The notes under the pieces: generated by a model
What the model saw: the letters and a program-made list of their open reading frames with translations, nothing else
Database searches by the model: none
Told to the model about the DNA's origin: nothing
Made by a program: the position numbers and the translations under genes
DNA from: Nymphalis io
Taxonomy: Eukaryota > Arthropoda > Insecta > Lepidoptera > Nymphalidae
Direction of reading: 5' to 3'
DNA length: 64,000 nt
Assembly (NCBI RefSeq): GCF_905147045.1
Contig: NC_065903.1
Coordinates: 11,160,001-11,224,000, forward strand
Shown here: in pieces, positions 1-12,492 of the stretch
Layout of the letters: every line of letters begins with the position of its first letter
Position numbering within the stretch: position 1 is the first letter of the stretch

Positions 1-617
1 GTTTTTATTTTATCAGTCTTTTGGACAGATGGACCCTAAATTGAAAACAATACTTTTATTATTCCAGTATGTTATTATCTTTTATAATTAAGTTACTGAT
101 ATCCAGTCCCGATGGAGAACGAAAGAATGGAGACTTTTATATGCAAATATAATTTAGTTTATTTGCATAAAACATGATAGTATACATTTTAACATACCCA
201 AACATGTCAAGTCACATATATGACATGCAAATCTTATCATAGATATTTTTATTCTTATAAAAATCTTACATTTAATAATAAAACACGAGTATATTAACAT
301 TGCAGACTTAAATCTATGTAACCAATACCCGTTTTTTTTCCGGCGACTGGATCTCACTTTCCTTTATGGGCTATTTAGATAACCTGTGTTAAAGATAGCA
401 ATTAACCGGCCCCAAGTTGGGTAAGCAGTATGGCTACATACAAGTAAATGATAGCTATTTAAGGCTTGAAGTAAATAACAACATTTCTGTTACTCAAATA
501 AAGATACAAAAGAAAGACAAAAAATATGCTTGTTCATTATAATAGGTCTTGCGTTAGTCTCCGTTGTGATTGGCTGCTATGACCAAAATCGATTGTAATA
601 ACATCATCAAACCATTG

Positions 618-838
618 CAGGTAGGCTTTGTGCAAGCTCGTCTGGGTAGGAACCATCTACTCATCATATATGCTATCGCCAAACGGCAATCTATATAATA
701 TATATTATACAGATAACCAGGTTGGTGGCACATAAGGGATGGATAATATTTCTTACAGTGCCAACGTCTATGGTATTGGGCGGTGATGACAACTTATCAT
801 TGGACCATTTGCCAGTCTGCCTATCTTTTTTTAAATAA
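618..838 (+). repeat. degenerate SINE-B copy
   Basis: It begins with GGCTTTGTGCAAGCTCGTC and runs to a GTCTGCCTATC plus A-rich tail, the same order of blocks as the better copies at 26.3, 34.2 and 60.3 kb. The middle is poorly conserved, so this is an old insertion. Confidence 0.75.
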
Positions 839-1000
839 ATAAAAAATAAAAAAACTCACTGAATATATTTTCGGAGTAAAGTCACATTTTGGTAAGGCAG
901 TCGCATGCCGCCTTGTAAATATTTTGTAGTAACTTCTTGTCACTGCAACATTGCAAACGTAAAATTTTAAAATAAGAAAATAATCGTTTTTTTTGTCTGT

Positions 1001-1042
1001 TAATGTCCCACTGTAGTGCCTTCTCTCCCTTTTGAGGGGGAT
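1001..1042 (-). repeat. short SINE-A tail fragment
   Basis: TAATGTCCCACTG followed by a CTCTCCCTTTTGAGG block matches the tail half of the SINE-A copy at 18.3 kb. It is only about 40 bases and degraded. Confidence 0.45.
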
Positions 1043-2809
1043 TCGATTCGATTCGATCGACTTTTAAACATTTAAAAAAAATGCTTTCTACCAATACCTC
1101 TATTCGCCATTACTGTCTGTCGTCACTGTAACCGCAAGACTACAATAGAATTAAAATAAATTTGAATTACAAAATCTTGACCATTGACATCCGAATATAT
1201 TATTGTAACATTCGTACCTAACTATTATAAAGACGCTTTTGGAATAATCATATCATATTCAGTTTTTATTAAATGTTAACGTGATCGCGATGAGAATAAA
1301 ATTTAAGGGAGCGTTATGAGTACAACGTTTCTATATGTAACGTATAAATGCAACGTTTCTGAGGCTACGTTTAATTTACTTCCACTTTATTTAATGCTTG
1401 AATCATTTTTTTACTGTGGACACAAACTCGTTGATGAATTAGAATATGCAATTACTTATATAATAATAATATAGAACAATATACGTATACTCTCATATAA
1501 TATTCTTCATTTATTTATCAATTATATATTACGCACACATTACATTTTTTATTTATTAATTTAATATAAAATATATTTTTACTACATTGTTGTACGTATT
1601 CTATTCTTTGTTAAATATTTTATTTTATCTAATTTAAGACAATTGTTTGCCAAAAATCAATGTTGATGTTTGATTTGTAAGTCAACCTCAGTAACTACAA
1701 TAGCCACTGTAAATACAATTTTACATACATACAAAGTCAATATTTTTTTTTAATGATAAAATTTAATATGTAATAATATTAATACATAATTTATTCCACG
1801 GTATGTCAAAGCTTTACTTAATAATAAATATATTAGCTATCTAATAAAAAATCTTTGTTTATAAGTATTGAAGTTGAGGCAGATAACCTCTATTTGGATT
1901 TGTATAGATATAAACTTGTAGTGATATTTAACCTCTTTAATTTTTATTATTTTACCTATACCTAATTAATGTCACATTTCACTATGTACTTTTATTATGT
2001 AGAATAAAAGTATTTATTCGACGTTTTCCTATTACAATTTGTTCTAAATAATATTTTAATATAAAATGGATGAATACATGAGACCTCATCATGTTCCACC
2101 TATGAAACGGCAATATTGGATAAGCTATTCATAAAACCAAAAAATATATTTTTTGCTAGACACGCTCTAGCAACGAGCTAATTGAAGAGTCGGTAGACAA
2201 TTGTTTTTAGGATTTAAAGTAATAATTATAAAAAAAATAATGTGATTTTAAAAATTTTGATGTACGCAACGTATTTGTTTCCGGAATTTTAGACTTATCG
2301 CTGGATGACGCTCACAATCAAGCATTGTTTCTAGGGTAGCAGAAGTTAGTTCGAAATAATACATATCGGCGCAAAAGCTTCTCTTGTACAACTAGTATCA
2401 TCGTATTTCGCTAACGTTTGCCGTAGTAAGCATATAGCAATGCGGCAACAACAGTCAATTAGAAGTTGCTTCTCCAAGGTCGTTATGAAAAGCAACTTTG
2501 CCTGCCTACATATGACCTAAGAGCCAGCGATCGGCAGACTTACTGTAACTCTTTTACTTACTGTAACTGTTACTAAACTCCATATTGATGCTACTATTTC
2601 ACCTGCCGTAGGTGAAATGGGGATTTACTATTCCCGTCGATGGTTCCTTTGGGCTTGTCTAGAAGTCAAAAAACGTCAAAATTGAGTTTTAAAACGTGAT
2701 CGCACATGTCTGCCTTTTTTATTAAAAAATTCAATTCGCCACAAGGCTATGTGTGAATAAGGTCTATGTCAGTAAAGTCAGTAACAAATAACACGTAAAT
2801 ATTATATAG

Positions 2810-3079
2810 TTTTATCAACAAAGACTAAAGATAATAGAAAAAGACATAAGAAAAATTAACCGCGTCTTAAAACATGGTCTAACTATTAATGAGGATAAAA
2901 GTGAGGCAAACATAAATAAATATTCTAAGCATAATATTAAAGACAAAGTTATAATACCCGATGCTGATCGTCTTCCATCTCTGACGTTTTTACCGCCACC
3001 AAAAGGCTTACCATCACTACGGAATATCGTTAAAATTTTTAAACACTACAATAGATGGATAGGTACCTATTTTCTTTGA
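2810..3079 (+). other. exon-like open frame, unknown
   Basis: An 89-codon open frame with no start codon begins directly after a TATATAG that could serve as a splice acceptor, and ends in TGA. The predicted peptide is charged at first (lysine-rich, residues about 5-45), then has a proline/leucine-rich stretch including LPSLTFLPPPKGLPSLRN. It does not read like random A+T-rich translation, but I do not recognise the family. It could be a last exon, a decayed pseudogene or chance. Confidence 0.25.
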
Positions 3080-4341
3080 AATAATTGACACTACGATTCA
3101 CAATAAAATATTTCCATTTTCTGAAATTAATACAAATATTTATATACATCAGACCTCATAAAATCAGCATTGTAAGCGATAGATTATTGAGAAATATCCT
3201 GCCTCAAGCACTACATTCGATCCGCTCTCTTCTTTGTACTGCTACAAATTGCACACTACATAAAAGAATGTTTATATATACTAGAAAATTCAGCAAATGT
3301 ACATGTATATGTATGGAGCCATTTAATTGATACAGATCATGCTCTTATGCGAAAATCCAATCGCGCAATAAATATCGACCGCTAGTTGAATAGTTGTAAT
3401 TGTTTCACGTAAATCCTGATTATTCTCACATTCGTTTGTCAAATTAGCTGATGGGACTGGGTTTATTGCTCCGACACTACGCTGTAGTTTCCTAACATGG
3501 ACATAGCAATATCGCGCTTGAGATATCGTCTATATCGCTTGAGATATAGACGATATCTCTTTATGGTTCATCTTAACCGAAACCAAAAATTGAGATGACT
3601 GCATGCTGCCGCACGCACAATGGAATACTAAGCTTGATCGATTGGCCGTTCGCACTATTCGCAGCCCCTTAAGAACATAAATCGCAGATTTTACATCCCA
3701 AATTATCTATCAGGGGCCGGATACCTGATAGACTTCAATACTCTTCCTAACATCTAATGTTTCGTACATTAGTTTTTCGTTTAGGCCGGATATTTAAATA
3801 CAAGAATACCATTTTTTTTAAATAATAAACTATAATATCAACTTTTTCATAGAATACATGTTTCTTATTCGTTTTGTTATTTACCTACAATAAATCTTTG
3901 TATTCAACTCATAAGTATAAAGTTTAAGCGCATATATGTAGCCATATCATTATATAATAATGGTAATTATTTTATTTCAGTCACAGTTGTAGTAAAAAAC
4001 TTACATGTATAACCTAACTTAAAAATAACTGAAACGAAATATAAAATATAAATCTTAGGTAAATATAACGTTACAAATTCTGATTTAACCCATAGGACAA
4101 TAATACAATGTAAACTACGATTTTATTATATTGGTATTACATTTTTTGTCGAGCTTTATAAGATTATAGTTATATTTTAAAATCTATTTTCACTGTACAT
4201 TTTATCAAAATTATGCGAACACATATTAAAACCGGAAAATTATACGATTTAATAGTAAGAGCTGTCGCACTAGTGACAAGTGTTCCTTCCACGTCAATCG
4301 AGTTGGATATAAAATTGGCATTGGTGAGATTAAGTTTACGC
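3080..4341. other. intergenic, no gene seen
   Basis: No convincing coding sequence. It holds one perfect palindrome (3520-3559) and, at the right end, the presumed promoter region of the SSR1 gene. Confidence 0.5.
3520..3559. repeat. perfect 17-bp inverted repeat
   Basis: The arms 3520-3536 and 3543-3559 are exact reverse complements (GAGATATCGTCTATATC) separated by GCTTGA. No flanking terminal repeats or gene context explain it. Confidence 0.8.
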
Positions 4342-4441
4342 GGTGGTGGCCGTATTGTGTAGAGTGAAGTGAATGGTCTTTAGTCACCTCTAGATATTGA
4401 CTTGTTTCCTTAAATAATCTTAAAAGAAAAACTTTAAAAAA

Positions 4442-6459
4442 ATGAAATTAATATATCTCACGTTATTGGTTTTACCAGCGGCATTGCTTTGCTTCCAAAG
4501 TGGTAAGTATTAAGCTACATTTTTATAGAAAGTATCTATGGAATTACGTGGCAATGCATTCGATTTATTTTAGAAAGAAAGTTCCTATAAATACATTGAC
4601 ATTTGATATTTAAAGATTATTTATTACTCGAATTATATTCAGTAATGACTGATGAATTATAAATATGTAAACTAAGACTTACATTTTACGTATATATTGG
4701 CTTAAAATTATAAGTTCAACTTTATTTAATCCTAATTACTCGTAAAATATAATCCATAATTTGAACACTTCATTAAATTGCGATGTAATTTTTTTATTGT
4801 TATATCATTTTTTATTTATATATCCAAAATTTTAGCAATGAACTTTATCATTTCTCTTTATGATTTTACTTAAACATGAACTTATATAAATGATTTCTAT
4901 CAGTGTTTATTATTTATTATATATCAAATCATATTTATTAAGTAAGATTCTGTCAAAACATATGGCAGTAAATACACAAAAGTACATAATCAAAAGAGGT
5001 TTTATGTAATTTATTGTTTTATTTCAGCTAATACAATCCTTGTTCGGGCAGATGAAGATGAACTAGATGATGTAGTTGACATTGAAGGTGAAGATAACCA
5101 GGTTGTTGGTGAAGATGCACTAGGTGATGATGATGAGTCAGTAATAAAGTCTTCACAAGATGTAGATACCAATATTCTATTCATAAAACCCATTTCCAAT
5201 TATGGTGATGTGGCATTCGGTAAGTGTTAAATGAAAGTAGTTTTAATTTTATTGGTACACATACTCATTTAAGCTATATTATATTTACGTAAACTTAAAC
5301 ATATTTCAAAAGTGGAAATAGTTCTGAGGTAAATAATTTTAATAAAAGTTACATTAGTTTGTTTATTAGGCTGTTTCAGTGGAAACATGGCAACCTTAAG
5401 TTGTCAACAAAAATTGTTACAATATATGTAATTCACTTTATGATATTATCAACTATTTCAATGAAAATATACTATTAAACTAAACTCCAATTTCTAATCA
5501 TTATTTCAGATCTACAAGCAGGATTTCCTGTGGAGTTCCTCGTTGGTTTCGTCAATAAAGGCTCAGAGGATTACATTGTTGAAACCATGGAAGCATCCTT
5601 TAGATACCCCATGGACTACACTTACTATATCCAAAACTTCACAGCATTGCCTTATTACAGAGATGTGAAGCCAAAACAAGAGGCGACATTTGCTTATTCC
5701 TTCATCCCTAGTGAGTCATTTGCTGGCAGACCTTTTGGACTCAATATTCAGCTTAACTACAGAGATTCCAGTGGAAACTTCTACCAGGTATCTTAAAATT
5801 GATATATCTATTAAACCAAACAAAGCAATTGTGTTTGAAAATTCAATTATATTATAAAAGAAATAAAACATTTCATGTCTAGCATAATATTTGAAACTTA
5901 ACTTGATAAGTAGGTGGTTGATAAGTTAACTATATATATATAGAAAGCGAGTAAAAAGTAACCTTAAAATTGCTCTCAATATTAGCATTATTTAAAGTAA
6001 ATGTGTATTGAATTTGTTTATGCATATGTGTTTGTTATATATAATTTATATTATGTAATCAACAGGAGGCAGTATACAACCAGACTGTAAACATTGTTGA
6101 AGTATCTGAAGGTTTGGATGGAGAAACCTTCTTCCTCTATGTATTCCTTGGAGCAGCCTGTGTGCTAGCTTTGGTTCTAGGCCAGCAGGCTCTATCATCA
6201 CTGGCTCGCCGTCGCTCCCCTCGTGCTGCTCCTAAACCCCTCGAGACTGGTACAGCTAATGATGTCGACTATGACTGGCTGCCCAGAGAAGTTGTCAACC
6301 AGCTTAGTAAGTACATAATAACTAAATATACAAATAATTATAAACTCTTTGTAATATAATAAGATATAATTTAAATTTTTTGTTACAGAAAAGTCACCTA
6401 AGACACCCAAACAGTCACCACGCATGAGGAAAGCAAAAAGATCTGCTGGTGATGATTAA
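4442..6459 (+). CDS. SSR1: translocon-associated protein subunit alpha (TRAP-alpha), 5 exons
   Basis: Single-pass ER membrane protein of the TRAP complex, which sits beside the Sec61 channel and helps translocate secretory proteins. Exons 4442-4502, 5028-5219, 5510-5787, 6066-6306 and 6389-6459 join in frame with GT-AG introns to give 280 residues, close to the usual size (about 286 in mammals). Residues 1-21 are a signal peptide, followed by the family's acidic lumenal segment (DEDELDD, GDDDES). The lumenal domain in exon 3 carries an NFT sequon, and exon 4 has an NQT sequon. One membrane helix spans about residues 199-219, and the cytosolic tail is basic (RRRSPR; KKSPKTPKQSPRMRKAK). The start is fixed by the signal peptide and an in-frame ATG after AAAA. 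This order of parts is diagnostic of the family. Confidence 0.95.
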
Positions 6460-6738
6460 TTTCTAGCACTTAGTTATTAACTTAGGAACACCAACATTTG
6501 CCTGAATGTAGGCTAAGATGTGTATGTATTAAAACAAATGAAATAGGAGTAGGCTGAATTAATTTCTTTGTCTATGAAAAAAATCTCTAGTGTTGTCGCT
6601 TCGTGGTCTATTCCTATTTTGTATTGTTATGTGAAGAGACTGTGTGAATTTTAGTTGCTAAAAGTGTTGAGTAAATTAAGGAACAAATAGTGTGGACAGC
6701 TTTGTCATAACGATTGCGATTATGAGAAGACATTATTT

Positions 6739-6744
6739 AATAAA
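6739..6744 (+). promoter_or_regulatory. polyadenylation signal of SSR1
   Basis: AATAAA 280 bases after the SSR1 stop codon, in an A+T-rich 3' UTR and followed by a T-rich stretch. Confidence 0.7.
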
Positions 6745-7137
6745 AACGTTAATTTTTTACATTGTTTTATTCATTTATAATTCTTATCACAATATGTATA
6801 CTAGAAAATTAATATAATAATAAATATTGCTACAAAACACTTATTTCATCTAACGTTAAAATTATACATTTATAAGTCATGTTCAATTACATTTCAGCAT
6901 TAATTACAATATGACAAAAATATTACTTTCAGTAATAAATTAAAAAACAACTGAAAGTGAATAAAAAATTATACGATTTGATACTAAAGTAACTTCCCCA
7001 ACTGAAGCACTTTTACCTCATTAAAAAAATAATTAGTGCTACATATTGCAAACATCTGATTATATTTCCGAATGTTCTGGTCCAAATTAACTCAACCCAA
7101 GTCCAATTTATCTTCATAAAATATATTTTTATAAGTA
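6745..7137. other. intergenic, no gene seen
   Basis: A+T-rich sequence between the SSR1 3' end and the SINE-C tail. No feature recognised. Confidence 0.5.
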
Positions 7138-7230
7138 TAATAATAATAATATCCTGGGACATTATTCACACACGGCCATCTGATCCCAAACTAAGCAGAG
7201 CTAGTACTATGGAAACCAGACAACCGATAT
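7138..7230 (-). mobile_element. SINE-C, tail half, split by a LINE
   Basis: On the minus strand this is the 3' half of a tRNA-derived SINE, ending in an (ATT)n tail at 7138-7151. The other half resumes at 10904. The two meet at a shared GATAT (7226-7230 and 10904-10908), a likely target-site duplication of the LINE between them. Confidence 0.7.
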
Positions 7231-10200
7231 TTTTTTTTTTTTTTTTTATATCGCCGGGAGGGCAAATGACTCTACTCCACCTGATGGTAAGTGGTAGTAG
7301 AGTCCAAACGCGACGACGGCCAGTACAGACGGGAAAAACGTTCTGCACTAGCCGCCTTCGCCTTGCCGGCCCGCAAGATGCCTCTTCACGCCTCGTTTGA
7401 AGGAACCCGGGTTGTAAGAGGAGGGGAATACGTGAGCTGGTAAGGAATTCCATTTTTTGGAAGTGCGACAAAGAAAGGAGTTGCCAAATTTCTTTGTTCG
7501 CGATGGAATTGCTGTCACAGTTAGGCGGTGACATCGAGAACCAGCTCGCGTGGACTTAAGAAGGAAGGGGGAAGCAGGAATTAGAGAGAATAATTCCTCA
7601 GAGCACTCGCCGTGATACAGTCGATAGAAAGCGCTCAGTGCTGCTATCTCACGACGCAATTGTAAAGGTTCAAGGGTGTTTGTGACCTTTACGTCGCCAA
7701 TAATGCGTACGGCACGTCGCTGCAACCGGTCCAAGGCCTCAAGTAGGTACTTAGCGGAGCCATCCCAAAGGTGCGAGCAATATTCCACGCAAGACCGTAC
7801 CTGTGTTTTGTACAGCAGGCACAGTTGTTGTGGCGTGAAAAAGCGCCGCACCTTGTTCAGAACTCCGAGTTTCCGTGAAGCTGTTTTTATAACAGCCTCG
7901 ATGTAATCCCTTGGACTAAGGTCGCAGCGAACGTCAATCCCCAGCATGGCGATTTTGCTTTGCATCACCAGCGGAGTACCACAGAGGGAGGGAAGAGGGG
8001 AAAATGTTGACTTTTTCGCCGTGAGAGCGCATACCTGTGTTTTCTTGGCATTAAACTCAACAAGATTATCAGAGCCCCATTTGGCGATGAGATCTAACGT
8101 CCTATCGAGTTCAATGACAAGATTCTCCCGCCTCTCCTCAGTTTCCGCCCGCCCAGCCACTGCGCGTCCGTGGTATCCACCATGCACTGTACTATCATCT
8201 GCATAGCAATGTATGTTCCCAAGGGAGAGCATATCATTGATATGCAAAAGAAAGAGTGTGGGAGATAGCACAGATCCCTGGGGGACCCCAGCATTCACTA
8301 CATAGAATTGTGAAGCGCAACCATCTACTAAAACACGAAGGCTACGCTTGTGTAGGAAGCTGGCAATCCAGGTGCATAGCTGAGCAGGCAGACCATATGC
8401 CGGTAGCTTGGAGAGAAGACTTCTGTACCAGACCCTGTCGAAAGCCTTGGAGATATCGAGGCTGACAGCCAACGATTCTCCATGCTTGTCGATAGCTTCA
8501 CCTCAGAGGTGTGTTACGTACGCTAGAAGATCACCTGTGGACCGTTTTGGTCGAAACACGTACTGACGATCATTAATTAGACAGTGATCTTCTAGGTAAT
8601 GGATCAGTTGGTTGTTTAAAATCCGTTCCATCACCTTACAAAGTACTGAGGTGATAGCTATTGGCCGATAATTTGCCGGGCCAGACCGATCCCCTTTTTT
8701 GGGAACCGCTTGCACATTAGCTCTTCTCCAAGACTCCGGCACACTTCCCGAAGAGAGAGAAAGTTGGAACAGGCGCGTTAACACAGGATACAGCTCCGCT
8801 GCGCACTTCTTCAGCACTATGGCTGGTATTCCATCGGGACCGCTAGCTTTCCGTACATCAAGTGATTGCAGCTCCGCACGCACATCACGTTGCCTGATTT
8901 TAATGTCAGGCATCGTATGGCCACATGCAGGTATTGTAGGTGGCAGTGCACTACAATCATCGATGACGGAATTGTCGGCAAAGAGTTTAGCCAGGAGATC
9001 AGCTTGCTCTTGCGTACTGTGAGCTAGCGATCCGTCCGGATTTCTGAGCGGTGGTAGCGAAGGTTGGCAGAAATTGTTTTGCACAGACTTGGTCAGACGC
9101 CAGAAGCTACGGGAGCCCCTAGGATGCGAAACAAGGTCATGACCAATCTGTACAATGCGCTGTGCATCCGCTCTCGTGTATGCCTTTCTACAGGACTTGG
9201 AATTTTTATTATAGTTTGCTTTCAGTGAGTCAATGTTAGATGCCCCGCTAATGCAGCCGTTGATCCACTTGCGATATGCCGCCTGCTTAGCTGATACAGC
9301 ATCGGCACATTCACGAGTGAACCAACGGTTACGCGTACTCCTACTGACGAGATCTGAGCTAGGAATGTAGTATTCCATTCCCAGCATGATCTCGCCAGCA
9401 ACAGCAGCGGCACTAGCTGTCGGGTCATTCCCACTGAAGCAACGTTCCTTCCAAGGGACCAACGCATAGTAATCGCGCATACCGTCCCAATCCGCCGACT
9501 TATAGTGCCAAACGCGACGTTTGCATACCGCTAGTGGCGGCAGCTTGGCCTGTGGCACTCTGGTAGAAACAAGGCTGTGATCCGAAGAGCCAAGAGGAGC
9601 CTGAACCACAACCTGATATTCCACCGGGTGAGAAGTCAGCAGAAGGTCCAGTAGAGAAGGTGCTTGCCCATCAATGTCTGGGATCCTGGTGGGCTGATCA
9701 ACCAGTTGGGTCAAGTCATGTGTGAGAGCAAAAGCATGAGCAGTCCTTCCAGCATGGTCAGTTTTGAGGGATTTCAACCAGGATTCGTGGTGAGCATTAA
9801 AATCCCCTAAAAACACCAATTCCGCGTTAGGAAATTGCTCTTGCGCAGCATCTGCCACCCGACTAAGATGGTCAAATAATCGGCTTGTCTCCAAGTCACC
9901 ATTGTGGGATCTGTAGAGGCACACGTAGACTCGGCTCTGACGAACCAGGTCCACACGTACCACCAACATGGAGAAGGAGGGGTCCTCCAAGCAGCGCAGT
10001 CGGTGACAGCAAACATCCGTCCTGACGAATAGCATACTCCGGCTTTCGCTTTGAAGGATTCTTCAAGCGTGTAGCCGGGATAATTAAGGTAGCTGGTATC
10101 GGCAGGACGGTGTATTTGTGTCTCCGTGAGAAACAACATTGCTGGCCGTGCTGTCTCGAGATGGTGGTGGACAGCGTTGAGGTTAGTGTGGAGTCCTCGG

Positions 10201-10903
10201 ATGTTAGAGAACTCGACCTCAAACAGCGAGGGTATGGTGGGGGTGAGCACCGCTGTACGACCGTTATTTCTTTTTTGTTGCGCCATTTGGGAGAAATTAA
10301 ATGGAAAAGAGACGTGAAGCGAGCGATGTATTGCCACGATAGGGATGGGCAAAGTGTGGAGGCGTGTTTCCCCAAGTGGTTGCCAAAAGGAAAAATACAC
10401 TGACCCGCCGGACGGAAGGGCCCCCGAACCCCCCCGGAAGTGGCCGCCGGGACCCCACCTACCGGTCACCAACCGGCACGACGGTCCACCCCGAGATTAT
10501 GCGTGGCCTGGTGGGGCAGCCTCACGAGCTGGTTAGGCACGCTCGGGCCCTTGTACTATGCCACGGGCGGCCAGCGGAACAGCCGTGTCTTCGGGTCTCC
10601 CTGACCGGCAGGTCAATACAGTTTCCCCCGGCATTGGTTCAACAGCCGTCTCCAACCGGACCAACACCCATCGCGGCAATACTCGCTCGGGCTCTGGCTG
10701 TACGCTGGCTGACCTCGAAACGCAAGCCACTTCACGAGTTTTTCACCATGCGTACGGTGGTAACAAGCCAGGCGGATGTTAGCATCCTACCACCAGATGA
10801 GCAGATGGTCGCTCAGATATCCCTTAGTCGCCTCTTACGACACCCATGGGAAAGAGAGGGGCAGTGAAATGTATTCTTTCTCCGTCACTGCACGGATAAA
10901 TAT
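7231..10903 (-). mobile_element. non-LTR retrotransposon, CR1/Jockey group, near full length (copy 1)
   Basis: The element reads right to left. A G+C-rich 5' region (about 10290-10903) contains GTCGTAAGAGGCGACTAAGG, a motif I associate with 5' ends of related insect LINEs. The endonuclease/reverse transcriptase frame follows (10286 to 7348), then a 3' region with CCACTTACCATCAGGTGG and an A-tail (T-run at 7231-7247 on this strand). It lies inside SINE-C. Copy 2 at 20250-22865 belongs to the same family. No separate ORF1 could be made out. Placement in a Daphne/L2-like clade is plausible but not established here. Confidence 0.88.
7348..10286 (-). pseudogene. broken endonuclease/reverse transcriptase ORF of LINE copy 1
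   Basis: Endonuclease then reverse transcriptase of a non-LTR retroelement, which nicks the target and copies RNA into DNA. The ATG at 10286 opens the AP-type endonuclease (FSNIRGL, ETQ). A small frameshift near 10036-10045 moves the frame to 10035-8503, which holds GDFNAH, SSDH and the start of the RT (KASGPDGIPA, NYRPI). A TGA at about 8500 replaces the tryptophan codon found in copy 2. The frame then resumes with DISKAFDRVW and YADD and ends at 7348. With one frameshift and one stop the copy cannot make the full protein. Confidence 0.9.
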
Positions 10904-11079
10904 GATATACTACATATACTACTTTTCCTTTGTAAATACATACTTATATAAACAATTACACCCAGACCTCAGGACAAACAGACATACATGCACACAAATG
11001 TCTGTCCGGGGTGGGAATCGAATCCACAACCTTCGGCGTGAAAGGCAAGTATCTACCAACCACACCAACTGGACCGTCG
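10904..11079 (-). mobile_element. SINE-C, tRNA-like head half
   Basis: Minus-strand reading gives TTGGTAGATACTTGCC and a B-box-like GGATTCGATTCC (11014-11025 on plus), the promoter parts of a tRNA-derived SINE. It continues the split tail at 7138-7230. Confidence 0.7.
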
Positions 11080-11600
11080 TATCAATAAACAGGACTAATG
11101 ACTTAAGATTAATTTGTAGATACTAGATAGGCATATTTTGTTTTTAGAAATCTGCAAAGTTAAGGTAGATTCTTTTCCTAGACAGACAGACATTTTTGCA
11201 TGATCTGGAAAGCACAGGAAATACCTTATAGTAATTTACTGTAAGTAAATGATACAGAATAATATACATAATAATGAACATCTTTATCTTTATTTATTTT
11301 TACTAATAATTATTAATAAATAATATGTATATTAAATCTTAATAGATTATAGATAATTAGCAAAAAATAAAACTAGTAAATTTAGGTATTTGAGCTGTTT
11401 TTTTTAAACGTGTATAAAACATTATAGCACATGCCAGCTTTTTAGCTGCAGTTATGCGTGAGCCATTATTTATATTTTATAAATATAAATTGAAGTATTT
11501 TATCCGATTTTACACATTTGACACTGCTTATACTGCAATCATGTAAGGCACAACACTTAACCGATAAAATTATTGTTGAAATTTTTAATCTGTGTCAAGT
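11080..11600. other. intergenic, upstream of RpS28
   Basis: No gene recognised. The right end contains the presumed RpS28 promoter; a pyrimidine run CCTTTTTC at 11601 is a candidate 5' TOP transcript start. Confidence 0.5.
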
Positions 11601-11675
11601 CCTTTTTCGTAAACGCTCGTTGCGTTGCACGTGTATTTTTCTTAATACGCTCGATATCTATATTCTAGAAAAAAA

Positions 11676-11873
11676 ATGGACAAACCCAACGTTCTTGCCC
11701 GCGTTGTAAAAGTTCTGGGTCGTACTGGATCCCAAGGACAATGTACTCAAGTAAAAGTAGAGTTCATCGGAGAAACCAGTCGTCAAATCATCAGAAACGT
11801 GAAGGGACCGGTCCGTGATGGAGATATCCTGACACTCCTCGAGTCTGAGCGTGAAGCTAGAAGACTAAGATAA
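11676..11873 (+). CDS. RpS28: 40S ribosomal protein S28
   Basis: Small-subunit ribosomal protein eS28, an OB-fold protein near the mRNA exit site. All 65 residues are read in one exon, the normal length for the family. They run from MDKPNVLARVVKVLGRTGSQ to the invariant C-terminus SEREARRLR. The pyrimidine-rich CCTTTTTC about 75 bases upstream fits a TOP element of translation genes. An intron follows only three bases after the stop codon (GT at 11877, AG at 12491-12492). The last codons and everything downstream are repeated at 16.7 kb. Confidence 0.97.
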   Translation: MDKPNVLARVVKVLGRTGSQGQCTQVKVEFIGETSRQIIRNVKGPVRDGDILTLLESEREARRLR

Positions 11874-11876
11874 ACG

Positions 11877-12492
11877 GTAATGAAGTGTTACTGCGTATTC
11901 TTTAGAATAGAAAAACTGTATATGAAGATAACCTCTCATCAGTTTTACATTTGATTTTTGGCTCACTTAGAAATTTACGTCTAGTTAGATTTACCCAGTT
12001 AATGCTTAATAGGCTAACTTGAATAAGACACAACAACAATAACAAAACAAGTGCTTAAACAAATTTTTGAAAATATTTTCTTAACCAACTATTATAACTG
12101 AAGACATAACTGGAAAGAGTTAAAAAACAAAAAGATGATTTTAAGTAATTGGCAGTTCTATGTTTTTCATTTGATTACTAATTCGTGTACAATCATTCAT
12201 TCATTATGTTTACAGTTCTTAAAGTTGTAAGCTAGAGGTATCCATACCCATGTGTATAGTGACTTAAAATGTTTATTCATGTAACAAATTCAAAATTTAA
12301 AAATGCGACATATCACCTCCATACACATGTCAATAATTGTTTTTTTTTTAAATATTTATTCAGTTGTTTTAAAATCTGACATCAACGGCTATGACAAAAT
12401 GACCTGAACCATTCAGCGAAGTGTTGGCTGTTGTCGGACATTCTCCTTATGATACAATATAACTAATAATATTTATTTTTTTCTTGTTTCAG
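11877..12492 (+). other. intron in the 3' UTR of RpS28
   Basis: GTAATGAAG donor after TAAACG and a TTTCTTGTTTCAG acceptor. The same sites recur in copy B (16707 and 17321). Confidence 0.7.

Larger units (their letters stand above)
1..2809. other. gene-poor A+T-rich stretch
   Basis: I see no coding gene here. Short open frames are scattered, low-complexity and start in A+T-rich sequence. The only recognisable content is two worn SINE pieces listed separately. Confidence 0.6.

Noticed and set aside
10110..10867. Several frames in the G+C-rich 5' part of LINE copy 1
   Set aside because: They overlap on both strands, and their length is explained by high G+C. No ORF1-type motif was recognised.
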